From NCBI GenBank assembly GCA_002298145.1, contig DBMP01000013.1:496001-560000 (forward strand): a stretch of DNA of 64,000 bases, in the 5' to 3' direction. The position numbers and the translations under genes are program-made. Source of the stretch: Spartobacteria bacterium UBA695. GTDB lineage: Bacteria > Verrucomicrobiota > Verrucomicrobiia > Chthoniobacterales > Chthoniobacteraceae. Shown in pieces: positions 8,531 to 17,800 of this stretch; the first letter of the stretch is position 1, and every line of letters begins with the position of its first letter. The notes under the pieces are model-generated. The model saw only the letters and a program-made list of their open reading frames with translations, was not told the origin of the DNA and made no database searches.

Positions 8531-9412
8531 ATGCTGAAACTGCTCTCGCTTGCGTTTCTCGCCGCCGTCGCCGCGTCTTCACTGGCGCGGGCGGGCGAGG
8601 TTTCCTACGAACTTGGCTCCAATTACTCGCTGACCGGCGGCGCGCGGACCAAGTTTGGCGACTTCCAGGATGTCAAAAACGGTTATGTTTCCGAGCAAAG
8701 CGCGCTTTTCCGCTTTGTCGCCTCGCCGCAGTTGACGGACTCGGTGCTCCTGCGCGTGGGGGCGGGCTGGCAGCATTTTGCCTTTGGCCTGCCGGAGGGC
8801 GCGCCGTTACCTAATACGCTTCAATCCGCCAGCCTCATCCTGGGGATGGATGTGCAGGCTTTCGGGAGCTGGCTTTTCCGCATCGAGGCCGCACCCGGGT
8901 TTTACAGCGCTTCGAACCGGTTTGACGCCGACGATCTTAATGTGCCGTTCATTCTGGGGGCGTCCTATATCGCAAGCCCGGATCTCCAGTGGATTCTCGG
9001 GTGCGAGGTGAATATCCGCAATGTCTGGCCGGTGCTTCCCGGCGCGGGTGTCCGGTGGAAGTTTGCGGAAAAATGGGTCTTCAACGCCGTGCTGCCCACG
9101 CCCCGGCTGGAGTATTTGATGAGCCGTTCGCTGACGCTCTATGGCGGGGGCGAGCTTAAGGTGGGCTCTTACCGGCTTGAAAACCGCTTCGGTTCGGAGC
9201 ACGGCTTGCGCGAACTCGACGGCGCCTGGGTGGATTATACGGAGCTGCGGGCGGGCTGCGGCGCGGCCTGGAAGGTAACGCGCAAGCTGACGCTGGAGGC
9301 CGAGGGAGGCGTTATGGCTTACCGGAACTTCGACTACCACCACACGGCCTACGAAGTGGAGAACTCCGGCGGGGCCCCCTACGCGCAGATTTCGCTGGGC
9401 GGGCGGTTTTAG
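8531..9412 (+). CDS. outer-membrane beta-barrel protein (DUF6268-like)
   Basis: A 293-residue protein with a signal peptide (MLKLLSLAFLAAVAASSLARA) and a mature part made of alternating amphipathic strands rich in Tyr, Gly and Trp, ending in QISLGGRF. A terminal Phe is the usual outer-membrane insertion signal. The make-up fits a small barrel of the DUF6268 type. It has no porin-like N-terminal helix or plug. The ATG at 8531 is preferred over one 30 bases earlier because it starts the signal peptide directly. It follows the secreted-protein gene by 16 bases. Confidence 0.75.
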   Translation: MLKLLSLAFLAAVAASSLARAGEVSYELGSNYSLTGGARTKFGDFQDVKNGYVSEQSALFRFVASPQLTDSVLLRVGAGWQHFAFGLPEGAPLPNTLQSASLILGMDVQAFGSWLFRIEAAPGFYSASNRFDADDLNVPFILGASYIASPDLQWILGCEVNIRNVWPVLPGAGVRWKFAEKWVFNAVLPTPRLEYLMSRSLTLYGGGELKVGSYRLENRFGSEHGLRELDGAWVDYTELRAGCGAAWKVTRKLTLEAEGGVMAYRNFDYHHTAYEVENSGGAPYAQISLGGRF

Positions 9413-9521
9413 GGGATAGCCGCAAGAAGGCGCAAAAAGCGCAAAAGAAAGACCTGCTCTGCTGCCAGCAGAAGGCAGGCGCGTTTCATCTTTGCGCGGT
9501 TTTGCGGCGAATCCTGTTTCC
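9413..9521. repeat. intergenic tract rich in GCAAA-type motifs
   Basis: Between two convergent genes lies a tract with repeated short motifs (ggcgcaaaaagcgcaaaag and, inverted, catctttgcgcgg...tttgcggcg), so the two ends can pair around a CTGCTGCCAGCAG centre. A similar tract sits at about 24385-24430. This looks like a dispersed, non-coding palindromic unit that could serve as a bidirectional terminator. Confidence 0.4.
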
Positions 9522-11300
9522 TTACGGCGTTGCCGTCAGCAGTACGCGCAGTTTTTCCTGTAATTCTTCGATGCGGAAGGGCTTTTGCAGGAAGTCCGTG
9601 GCGCGGTCGAAGTTCCGGAGCTGCCCCTCGCGCATGTAGCCGCTCATGAAGAGGATCGGTACGTCGGGGCGGATCTCCCGGATGCGGTCGAGCACTTCCA
9701 GGCCGCTCATCTGCGGCATGGTGACGTCGAGCAATACCGCCGTGATGGCGGCGGCGTTCTCGGCGAAGCGGTCTACGCCCTCGCGGCCGTCGTTGGCGGT
9801 GATGACACGGAATTCAAAGCTCTCCAGCATCCGCGAGGTGAGGGCGCGCACGGCTTCCTCGTCGTCCACGACCAGGACCAGGCCCTCGCCGCTCCAGTGG
9901 GGCGAGGCGACGTCGGAATCGCTGAACTCGTCCTCGACTTTCTCCGCGCTGACTCCGGCGGAGGGGAAGAGGAGCGTAAAGGTGGTGCCCTCGTCCTCCT
10001 TGCTCTCCAGCTCCAGGGTGCCGCCGTGGCCGCGCACGATGCCGAGTACGGCTGCGAGGCCCAGGCCGCGGCCCGTGAATTTCGTGGTGAAGAAGGGGTC
10101 GAAGATGCGGGACTTGGTTTCCTCGCTCATGCCGCAGCCGGTGTCGGCGATTTCGATGAAGACGTAGTCGGATTCATCGGGCTTGCCGGTTTCCGAGATG
10201 CCCCGGAAGAGTTCCTTGGCCCGGTGGACGACGCCGGTGGAGACCCAGATGGAGCCTTCGCTGGCGGTGATGGCTTCCGAGGCGTTGATGACCAGGTTCA
10301 TGAGGACCTGGCGGATCTGGCTTTCGTCGCCGCGAACGGCCGGGAGGTCGTGGGCGAGGTTGAAGGAGAGCTGGACTTTTTTGGCTACGGAGATCCGCAG
10401 GAGCTGGCTCATGTCGCGGATGGTCCGGTTCAGGTCCAGGAGGTGGACTTCGATCTGCCCCTGGCCGGAGTAGGCGAGCATCTGTTTGCAGAGGTCGGCG
10501 GCTTGGACGGAGGTGCGCTCGATCTCCAGCAGGTAGGGCTGGAGGGGCGAGGAGTGCTGGAGCTGGAGCCGGGCGAGCTGGGCGTTGCCGAGGATGGCGG
10601 TAAGGAGGTTGTTAAAGTCGTGCGCGATGCCCCCGGCGAGCACGCCGAGGCTTTCGAGCTTCTGCATGTCGAGGAGCTTCATCTCCAGGTCGTGCCGTTC
10701 GCGTTCGGCCAGCGAGCGGTCGGTGAGGTCCATGCCGAGGAGGAGATGGAGGCGGGCGTCGTGGTAGAGGACGTTGCGACAGCTCCAGGAGATGGTCCGC
10801 TCGCCGCCGTTGCGGGTGACGAGGAGGGTTTCCACGAGCCCTACGATCTCCCCGTGCATCATGTCCCGCAGGCCCGCCCGGGCGGGGGCAAAGTCTTCGC
10901 CCGGGAAGAGGGTTTCCATCCAGGTTACGGCGAATTCGTCGGAGAGGTGGTAGCCGGTGATCTCCTGGGCGCGTTCGTTAAAGAGGCGCAGCTTGCCGGA
11001 TTCGTCGACGGCCAGGATGAGCATGGCCGCGGCTTCGATGAGTGTGGCGGCGAATTGCTGGGCTTGCTCGGCTTGGTGGACGACCAGGGCGGCTTCGCTG
11101 CGTTCGTCCTCGACGGCGGCTACGTTGCGGGCCAGGAGATCCATCTTCTCCTCCGAGGAGTGAAGGCTGGCTTCCGTGGATTGCAGCTTTTGCCGCGAAA
11201 CCCGGAGGCGGCGCGAGCACTCCCACGCCAAGGCAATGGCCCCCGCTGTTGCAAACAGTGCGGAGCCGAGCGCCCAGTCGATGGCTGGAATAGGGGTCAC
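9522..11300 (-). CDS. hybrid histidine kinase (PAS-HisKA-HATPase-REC)
   Basis: A 592-residue sensor kinase. One membrane segment (about residues 11-27) is followed by a coiled-coil (33-80), a PAS domain (about 85-200) and the dimerisation H-box GGIAHDFNNLL with phospho-acceptor His227. The ATP-binding domain follows with its N, G1 (DTGCGM) and G2 (GRGLGLAAV) boxes. A C-terminal receiver domain (about 470-590) has the DD pair in VVDDEE and phospho-acceptor Asp525. The HDFNN box is typical of NtrB-like hybrid kinases. No separate response regulator is adjacent, so output may go through a remote phosphotransfer protein. It follows tsaD by 41 bases on the same strand. The signal sensed is unknown. 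Confidence 0.9.
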   Translation of the reverse strand: MTPIPAIDWALGSALFATAGAIALAWECSRRLRVSRQKLQSTEASLHSSEEKMDLLARNVAAVEDERSEAALVVHQAEQAQQFAATLIEAAAMLILAVDESGKLRLFNERAQEITGYHLSDEFAVTWMETLFPGEDFAPARAGLRDMMHGEIVGLVETLLVTRNGGERTISWSCRNVLYHDARLHLLLGMDLTDRSLAERERHDLEMKLLDMQKLESLGVLAGGIAHDFNNLLTAILGNAQLARLQLQHSSPLQPYLLEIERTSVQAADLCKQMLAYSGQGQIEVHLLDLNRTIRDMSQLLRISVAKKVQLSFNLAHDLPAVRGDESQIRQVLMNLVINASEAITASEGSIWVSTGVVHRAKELFRGISETGKPDESDYVFIEIADTGCGMSEETKSRIFDPFFTTKFTGRGLGLAAVLGIVRGHGGTLELESKEDEGTTFTLLFPSAGVSAEKVEDEFSDSDVASPHWSGEGLVLVVDDEEAVRALTSRMLESFEFRVITANDGREGVDRFAENAAAITAVLLDVTMPQMSGLEVLDRIREIRPDVPILFMSGYMREGQLRNFDRATDFLQKPFRIEELQEKLRVLLTATP

Positions 11301-11341
11301 AAGGTATTTAAGGGGTTGGGCTAAGGGGCCTTGGGTAGAAT

Positions 11342-12358
11342 TTACACCAAGCGGAGGTTGGGATCAATGTCCATGGTGATGGGGGAAAATTCGCGACGGG
11401 TGAGCCGGTGCATGGCCACGAAGCTGATCATCGCGGCGTTGTCGGTGCAAAGCGCCCCTCCGGCGAGCTTGAGGGTGAGCTTTTTCTGCGCGCAGGCGGC
11501 CCCGAGGGCTTCGCGCAGGCGGCCGTTGCAGCTGACGCCGCCGCTGACGGCCACCAGCGAGCGCCCGGCCTGGCGGGCCGCCGCGAGGGTCTTGGTGCTC
11601 AGGACGTCTACCACGGCTTCCTGGAAGGAGGCGCAGACGTCGGCGAGGGTGGCTTCGCTCCGGTCGGGTAGTTTGGGCAGGAGGTAGCGCACGGCGGTTT
11701 TGAGGCCGCTGAAGCTAAAGGCGAAGTCGCCCGAATCGAGCATGGAACGGGGAAAATCGAACCGCGCCCGGTTGCCGTGGCGGGCGAGTTGGTCGATGAC
11801 GGGGCCCCCGGGGTAGGGGAGGCCGAGGAGTTTGCCCACTTTGTCGAAGGCTTCCCCGGCGGCGTCGTCGCGGGTGGTGCCCAGCAGGCGGTAGCGCCCG
11901 AAGCCTTGGATATCGACCAAGAGGGTGTGCCCGCCGCTGACGACGAGGCCGAGGGCGGGGGGGATTTCCTCGGAGAAGGGTTCGTTGTCTCCGGGAAAAA
12001 ACGGGGAAAGGAGGTGCCCCTCCAGGTGGTTGATGGCCAGGAACGGTTTTTTAAGCCCGAGGGCGAGGCCCTTGGCTGCCGAGAGGCCGATCATGAGGCT
12101 GGTGGCCAGGCCGGGCCCGGCGGTGGCGGCCACGGCGTCGATGTCCGAGAGGCGCAGGGCGGCCCGTTCCAGGGCGGTATCGACGACGGGGCGCAGGTGG
12201 GTGAGGTGCTGGCGGGAGGCGACTTCGGGCACGACGCCGCCGTAGGTCCGGTGGATGGCGATTTGCGAGGCGACCTCGCTGGCCAGCAGCCCGCGCTCGG
12301 AGCAGAAGATGGCCGCCGCTGTTTCGTCGCAGGAACTCTCTAGGGCTAAAACTCTCAT
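11342..12358 (-). CDS. tsaD: tRNA N6-adenosine threonylcarbamoyltransferase
   Basis: A 338-residue protein of the ASKHA fold that transfers threonylcarbamoyl to A37 of ANN-reading tRNAs, working with TsaB, TsaE and TsaC. The N-terminus VLALESSCDETAAAI is diagnostic. The metal-binding histidines are in HLEGH (His111, His115), and SGGHT and SGGVSCNG are the other conserved loops. Length is normal for the family. It sits between an NfeD-type protease gene (48 bases upstream) and the hybrid kinase gene (41 bases downstream), so the three may be co-transcribed although their functions are unrelated. Confidence 0.97.
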   Translation of the reverse strand: MRVLALESSCDETAAAIFCSERGLLASEVASQIAIHRTYGGVVPEVASRQHLTHLRPVVDTALERAALRLSDIDAVAATAGPGLATSLMIGLSAAKGLALGLKKPFLAINHLEGHLLSPFFPGDNEPFSEEIPPALGLVVSGGHTLLVDIQGFGRYRLLGTTRDDAAGEAFDKVGKLLGLPYPGGPVIDQLARHGNRARFDFPRSMLDSGDFAFSFSGLKTAVRYLLPKLPDRSEATLADVCASFQEAVVDVLSTKTLAAARQAGRSLVAVSGGVSCNGRLREALGAACAQKKLTLKLAGGALCTDNAAMISFVAMHRLTRREFSPITMDIDPNLRLV

Positions 12359-12406
12359 GGATGAAGTCCACCACCATCCGAAAACCGCGTCTGGGATGCA
12401 AGGATT

Positions 12407-13816
12407 CTAACTCAACGGTTCGATCGGCTCGACGACGATACGCGCTCCCTCGACGGCGACGACCCGGACGCGTGTGCCGGGATCGACGAACTGGCCGCCG
12501 GTCAGCACGTCGTAAAGTTCGCCCGCGAACTCGGCCTTGCCGCTGGGGCGCAGGATGGAGCGGGCCACGCCCTCGGCTCCTTTGCTGAGCCGGGTGTATT
12601 CGCTCTTGCCCTCGGGGAGAGAGGCTCCGGGGGGCTGGCTCGTCTCCAGCACTAGGCCGCCGAAAAACGAGCTTTGCGGCAGGTACTTGGCCAGCAGCGC
12701 GATGGCGATGGCGGCCGCCGCCACGGTGAGGCCGAGCTTGGCCAGGGGGAGCAGGAGCTGCTCGCCGGTCGGCACCAGCGGGGTGCCCGGGTAGCGGTCC
12801 ACCATGGCCCAGATGACCGCGCAGATCATGAGCGTCAGGCCCGCCAGCCCGGGGAGGATGGTGCCCGGGTGGATGAAAAGCTCGCCCAGGACCAGGGCCA
12901 GGCCGAAGAGGAAGATGACCGGCGCTTCCCAGCCCGCCAGCCCGGCGACGAAGTGCCCGAGGAAGAACAGGGCGAAGCAGATGATGGCGACGATCCCCGG
13001 CAGGCCGAACCCGGGCATTTTGAATTCCAGGTAGGCTCCGAGGATTCCCCCCAGCAGGAAAAGCGGGGCCAGCGTCGTGACCCAGAAGGCCAGGACTTCA
13101 AACCCCGTCGGCTCCATTTCCCGGACCTCCGCCCCCTCCAGCCCGGCGGCTTTGAGGAGCGCGGGGAGGTTCTCGGCGATGCCCGCGGAGAGGATCGGCT
13201 TTCCATCGACCAGCCGCGTGGCTTCCTGGGCGCTCAAGGTCAGGACGGAGCCTTTTTCGTGGATCACCTGCCCGCCCGGGAGGGTGACGGTGACGTTGCG
13301 GTCGATGAAGGCCCGGGCGATGTCCGGGTTGTGGCCGTTGGCCTTGGCGACGCTGGCAAAGTAGTTGGAGTAGAAGGAGACGCTCTTGTCGCGCAAGGTC
13401 TCGGCGATTTCCTGGCCGCCCGGCATGACCGGCGCGGCGGCTCCGATGGCGCTGATGGGGGCCATGTAGATTTCCTTGGTCGAAATGGCGATCAAGGCTC
13501 CGGCGGACCCGGCGTTGGGGTTGATGTAGGTGAGTGTCCGGAAGCCGACCCGGGAAAGGGCTTTCTGCATTTCCACGCACGCGGAGAGCTCGCCGCCGTA
13601 GGTGTCCATGTCGAGGACGACGGCTTTGGCATGGTCTTTCTGCGCCTCCTTAAGCGCGCGCCTCAGGAAGTAGAACCGGGCCGTGGAAATCTCCCCCTTG
13701 ATGGGAATGACGACCACCTCGCCGCCCTCCGGGACAGCCGCCCGCGCCTGTCCGAGTCCACCGACCGAGGCCACGAAAAAGGCCATCGCCAGAATCCCGC
13801 GTAAAAGCGCCTTCAT
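12407..13816 (-). CDS. NfeD-family membrane serine protease
   Basis: A 469-residue protein with a signal peptide, an N-terminal ClpP-class protease domain (about residues 32-240), four membrane segments (about 245-400) and a C-terminal NfeD OB-fold (about 400-469, ending VVAVEGARIVVEPIEPL). The catalytic Ser is expected at Ser104 (NAGSAGALIAIS) and the general-base Lys at Lys144 (ETLRDKSVSF). This is the full-length NfeD1b layout, acting at the membrane, often with a stomatin/flotillin partner. No such partner gene is next to it here. First gene of a possible operon with tsaD and the hybrid kinase. Confidence 0.9.
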   Translation of the reverse strand: MKALLRGILAMAFFVASVGGLGQARAAVPEGGEVVVIPIKGEISTARFYFLRRALKEAQKDHAKAVVLDMDTYGGELSACVEMQKALSRVGFRTLTYINPNAGSAGALIAISTKEIYMAPISAIGAAAPVMPGGQEIAETLRDKSVSFYSNYFASVAKANGHNPDIARAFIDRNVTVTLPGGQVIHEKGSVLTLSAQEATRLVDGKPILSAGIAENLPALLKAAGLEGAEVREMEPTGFEVLAFWVTTLAPLFLLGGILGAYLEFKMPGFGLPGIVAIICFALFFLGHFVAGLAGWEAPVIFLFGLALVLGELFIHPGTILPGLAGLTLMICAVIWAMVDRYPGTPLVPTGEQLLLPLAKLGLTVAAAAIAIALLAKYLPQSSFFGGLVLETSQPPGASLPEGKSEYTRLSKGAEGVARSILRPSGKAEFAGELYDVLTGGQFVDPGTRVRVVAVEGARIVVEPIEPLS

Positions 13817-13974
13817 GAGGACCTTATTTCACCCCGGAAGGGCCTTGGTTACAAGCGGATTCGAAGGCGAAACGCCGGGCGGTGAAATCGGAGGCATCCG
13901 CACCCGGTGGGAGAGACGATTCCTTAATCTTCTCTTGAATTATTTCGTAGATGTGGGAAAAAATTCCCCCCTCT

Positions 13975-14094
13975 ATGAAACACATCATTCTTGCTGCGAT
14001 TTTCGCCGCCGCTACCCTCACCGCCTGCTCTCACAAGCCCGCTCCGGCTCCGGTTGACGCCAAGTGCGTGAAGACCTGCAAAAAGGCCAAGTAA
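13975..14094 (+). CDS. 39-residue lipoprotein
   Basis: A very small gene with a complete lipoprotein signal peptide: MKHIILAAIFAAATLTAC, with the lipobox Cys at residue 18. The mature peptide is only about 22 residues, Pro/Ala rich and then Lys/Cys rich, ending CVKTCKKAK. A strong Rho-independent terminator follows 38 bases after the stop, so the gene is a self-contained unit. Tiny lipoproteins of this type are seen in several Gram-negative phyla (entericidin-like or structural), but I cannot assign a function. The two further cysteines (residues 31 and 35) are notable. Confidence 0.7.
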   Translation: MKHIILAAIFAAATLTACSHKPAPAPVDAKCVKTCKKAK

Positions 14095-14131
14095 GCTGTT
14101 GGAGCCACGCAGCGCGTGGTGAAATCATCTT

Positions 14132-14170
14132 GAGAGCCGGGTTCTTTGTTGAGCCCGGCTCTCTTTTTTT
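14132..14170 (+). terminator. Rho-independent terminator of the small lipoprotein gene
   Basis: A perfect 10-bp stem, GAGAGCCGGG (14132-14141) paired with CCCGGCTCTC (14154-14163), is followed directly by a run of seven T. Confidence 0.92.
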
Positions 14171-14207
14171 GTGCCCAGGGGGAGCGGTGGGGAGGGCGGA
14201 TCGAACC

Positions 14208-14235
14208 TTGACAACGGTAAGCCTCCTGATAATTA
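14208..14235 (+). promoter_or_regulatory. promoter of the marR-RND operon
   Basis: A perfect -35 TTGACA (14208-14213) with an AT-rich -10 region around GATAATTA (14228-14235). The -10 overlaps the left arm of the inverted repeat described next, as expected for a repressed promoter. Confidence 0.65.
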
Positions 14236-14262
14236 GGTTGCTGAACTATTAGCCGCCTAATT
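14231..14262. promoter_or_regulatory. putative MarR-family operator (inverted repeat)
   Basis: The arms AATTAGG (14231-14237) and CCTAATT (14256-14262) are a perfect 7-bp inverted repeat separated by 18 bases. The left arm covers the -10 region and the right arm abuts the start of the marR gene. Autorepression by the encoded MarR protein is the simplest reading; this is an inference from position and symmetry. Confidence 0.55.
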
Positions 14263-14284
14263 GAATGTTTCGCTAGATTGTCCT

Positions 14285-14821
14285 ATGCCCCTGTTGATGC
14301 TCAAAGACCTACCGCAATACGAGTGTATCCTAGAAGCCGCCAAGCATTACCCCACGCTTGAGCCGACCGCCAATGAGGCGTTTCTGCACCTGTTGCGCAC
14401 GGCTGATCTGGTCAACGAGGACAGCCAGCACTTTTTCAGCAAGCATGGCATGAGCCAGGGGCGCTTTACGGTAATGATGCTGCTTCATCGCCCGTGGATC
14501 AAGGTCAAGACGCCTGCCGCGCTCGCCGACTGGGCCGGAGTGACCCGCGCCACGATGACGGGCCTCCTCGATACGCTGGAAAAGGACGGCCTGGCGATTC
14601 GCCGCCCCGATCCGAACGACCGCCGCATTACCCAGGTGGAGCTGACCGGCGCAGGCATCCAGCGGCTGGAGGAAATTTGTCCCGACTGTTTTCGCTCGAT
14701 TGCAAGGATCATGGCCCCTCTCGATGACGGCGAGCGCAAGCAGTTCGTCGGTTTATTGCAAAAAATCCAAGCCGGGCTGACCTCCGGTGAACCGAGGCCG
14801 GAAGCGGCCCAGCTCTCTTAA
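14285..14821 (+). CDS. MarR-family transcriptional regulator
   Basis: A 178-residue winged-helix regulator. The recognition helix region reads ADWAGVTRATMTGLLDTLEKDGL, and the wing is RRPDPNDRRITQVELT, the family DxRxxxxxLT pattern. An upstream in-frame TTG at 14261 would add 8 residues, but the ATG at 14285 is preferred because the TTG lies within the operator arm. The gene is 6 bases ahead of the RND pump gene, so the pair is a classical regulator-pump operon. Likely role: ligand-relieved repression of the pump and of itself. Confidence 0.92.
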   Translation: MPLLMLKDLPQYECILEAAKHYPTLEPTANEAFLHLLRTADLVNEDSQHFFSKHGMSQGRFTVMMLLHRPWIKVKTPAALADWAGVTRATMTGLLDTLEKDGLAIRRPDPNDRRITQVELTGAGIQRLEEICPDCFRSIARIMAPLDDGERKQFVGLLQKIQAGLTSGEPRPEAAQLS

Positions 14822-14827
14822 GCGCAT

Positions 14828-17800
14828 ATGAACTTGACCGACCTTTTCATCCGCAGGCCCGTGGTTGCCACCGTGATCAGCCTGCTCATCCTGCTCGCGG
14901 GCATCCAGGCCACGCGCATCCTCAATGTGCGCCAGTATCCCAAGAGCGACATCGCGGTGGTCTCCGTGACGACCACGTACGTTGGCGCGAATGCCGACCT
15001 GGTGCGCGGCTTCATCACGACGCCGCTGGAGCGGGTGATCGCCAGCTCGGACGGCATCGACTACATCGAATCGACCAGCGCGCAGGGGCAGAGCACGATC
15101 CTGGTGCACCTGAAGCTCAACTACGATACGAGCGCCGCGCTGACCCAGATCCAGTCCAAGGTTGCGCAGGTCCGCAACGACCTCCCCTCCGATGCCCAGG
15201 AGCCGGTGATCGACCTGCAAACCAGCGATGACCGCTTCGCCTCGATGTACCTGGCCTTTTCGTCCAACGACCTCGACCAGAACCAGATCACCGACTACCT
15301 CACGCGCGTTGTGCAGCCGAAGCTGACGGCCGTGAGCGGCGTGCAGCGGGCCGACATCCTGGGCGCGCGCACGTTCGCGATGCGCATCTGGCTCAAGCCC
15401 GACCGCATGGCGGCCCTCAACGTCTCGCCGACCGAGGCGCGCAACGCTCTGGCCGCCAATAACTACCTTTCCGCGCTGGGAGCCACCAAGGGGTCGATGA
15501 TCAGCGTCAATCTCGTGGCCAATACCGACCTAAAAACGCCCGAGGAATTCGCCCAACTGGTCATTAAAGAGAGCAACGGGGCCATCGTGCGCCTGAAGGA
15601 CATCGCCGACGTGGCGCTCGGGGCCGAGAACTACGACTCCGACGTGCGCTTCGACGGCAAGAAGGCGACCTTCATGGGCATCTGGGTGCTGCCGACGGCC
15701 AATTCGCTCGATGTCATCAAGGCCGTGCGGGCGGAGCTGCCTGCCATCCGGGCCCAGATGCCCGCGGGCATGTCGGTCGATATTCCGCACGACTCCACGG
15801 AGTACATTCAGGACGCCATTCACGAGGTCTGGGGGACGCTCTTGGAGACGCTGCTCCTGGTGGTCATTATTATTTTCCTCTTCCTGGGTACGGTTCGCTC
15901 GATCCTGATCCCGGTAGTGGCTATCCCGATTTCGCTCATCGGCGCGGCCTTCCTGATGCTCATTTTCGGGTTCACGATCAACCTCTTAACCCTGCTGGCC
16001 ATCGTGCTGTCGGTGGGGCTCGTGGTGGACGACGCCATTGTGGTGGTGGAGAACGTGGAGCGACATTTGCAGGAGGGCAAAACGCCCTTTAACGCCGCTA
16101 TCCAGGGGGCGCGCGAGCTGCTGGGGCCGATCATCGCCATGTCGATCACGCTGGCAGCGGTCTATGCGCCTATCGGCATCCAGGGCGGGTTGACCGGGGC
16201 GCTCTTCCGGGAGTTCGCCTTTACGCTGGCGGGAGCGGTGGTCGTTTCGGGCGTCGTGGCGATTACGCTTTCGCCCATGATGTCCTCCAAGCTGTTGCGC
16301 GCGGGGGATTCGCACAAGGGCTACGCGGGCTGGATCAACGCGCGCTTCGACCGCCTGCGCGATGCCTACCGCGGCTCGCTTTCCAATACGCTTCGGTGGC
16401 AGCCGGTGACGCTGGCGCTGTTCTTACTGATTTTGCTGCCTTTGCCGGTCTTTTTCCTGATGTCGCCCAAGGAGCTGGCTCCCAAGGAGGACCAGGGGAT
16501 CGTTTTCGGCGTGGCGCAGGCTTCGCCCAACTCGACCATCGAGCAGACGGCGCTCTATACCGAGCAGGCGTTCAATCTTTTCCAGACCTTCCCCGAAACC
16601 GCGCACGTGTTCCAGATCACGCAGCCGACGCAGGGGTTCGCGGGCATGGTGGCTAAGCCGTGGAGCCAGCGCAAACGGACCATGCAGGCGATGGAACACG
16701 AGGTCAGAGCGAAAGCGGCGGGCATCGCGGGCATTAACTTGATTACCATGACCCCGGCGGCGCTGCCTGGGTCGAGCAGCTTCCCGGTGGAGATCGTGCT
16801 GAGCACGACAGCCGAGCCCAAGCAGCTCCTGGAGTTCGCCGATCAGCTCGTCACTGAAGCCATGGCGAGCGGGCTCTATTTCTTTGCCGATACGGATCTG
16901 AAATTCGACCAGCCGCAGGCGGAGGTGGTCTTTGACCGCGATAAGGTGGCCTCGCTGGGGCTCAATCTCTCCCAGGTGGGCGCGGATCTCGGAACAATGC
17001 TCGGCGGCAACTACGTCAACCGCTTCAGCATCCAGGGACGCAGCTACAAGGTGATCCCGCAAGTGAAGCGGGGCGAGCGGCTCAATACGGACCAACTGAA
17101 GGATTTCTACGTCAGCGGCCCGAATGGCAAGCTGGTGCAGCTCTCGACCTTCGCCAACCTGCGCCAGACCACCGAGCCGCGCAGCCTTAACCGCTTTCAG
17201 CAGCTCAACTCGGCGCGCATCCAGGGGGTAATCCCGCCCGGGGTCCCGCTCGACCGCGCGCTCAAGCTCATCGAGGAGAAGGCCGCGAAGATCCTGCCCA
17301 AGGGCTTCACGATCGACTACGCGGGCGAGGCCCGGCAGCTTCGCGTGGAGGGGAACAAAATGAACGTTACCCTGGGGCTGGCGCTGATCCTGATTTTCCT
17401 GGTGCTCGCGGCGCAGTTTGAGAGCTTCCGCGATCCGTTCATCATTCTGCTCGGGTCGGTGCCGCTGGCGCTTTCGGCCTCGCTGCTCTTTACGTTCCTC
17501 GGGTTCACCTCGATCAATATTTATAGCCAGATCGGGCTCATTACGCTCGTGGGGCTGATTGCGAAGAACGGTATCCTGATCGTGGAATTCGCCAACGCGC
17601 TCCAGGAGGAGGGCCGGACGAAGCTTGAGGCGATTGTCGAAGGGGCTGCGACGCGGTTGCGGCCGATTTTGATGACCTCGACGGCGACGGTTGTGGGCCA
17701 CTTGCCGCTGGTGTTTGCCAAGGGCCCCGGCGCGGGTTCCCGCAACAGTATCGGCATCGTGCTGGTCTCCGGCATGTTGATCGGGACGGTTTTCACGCTC

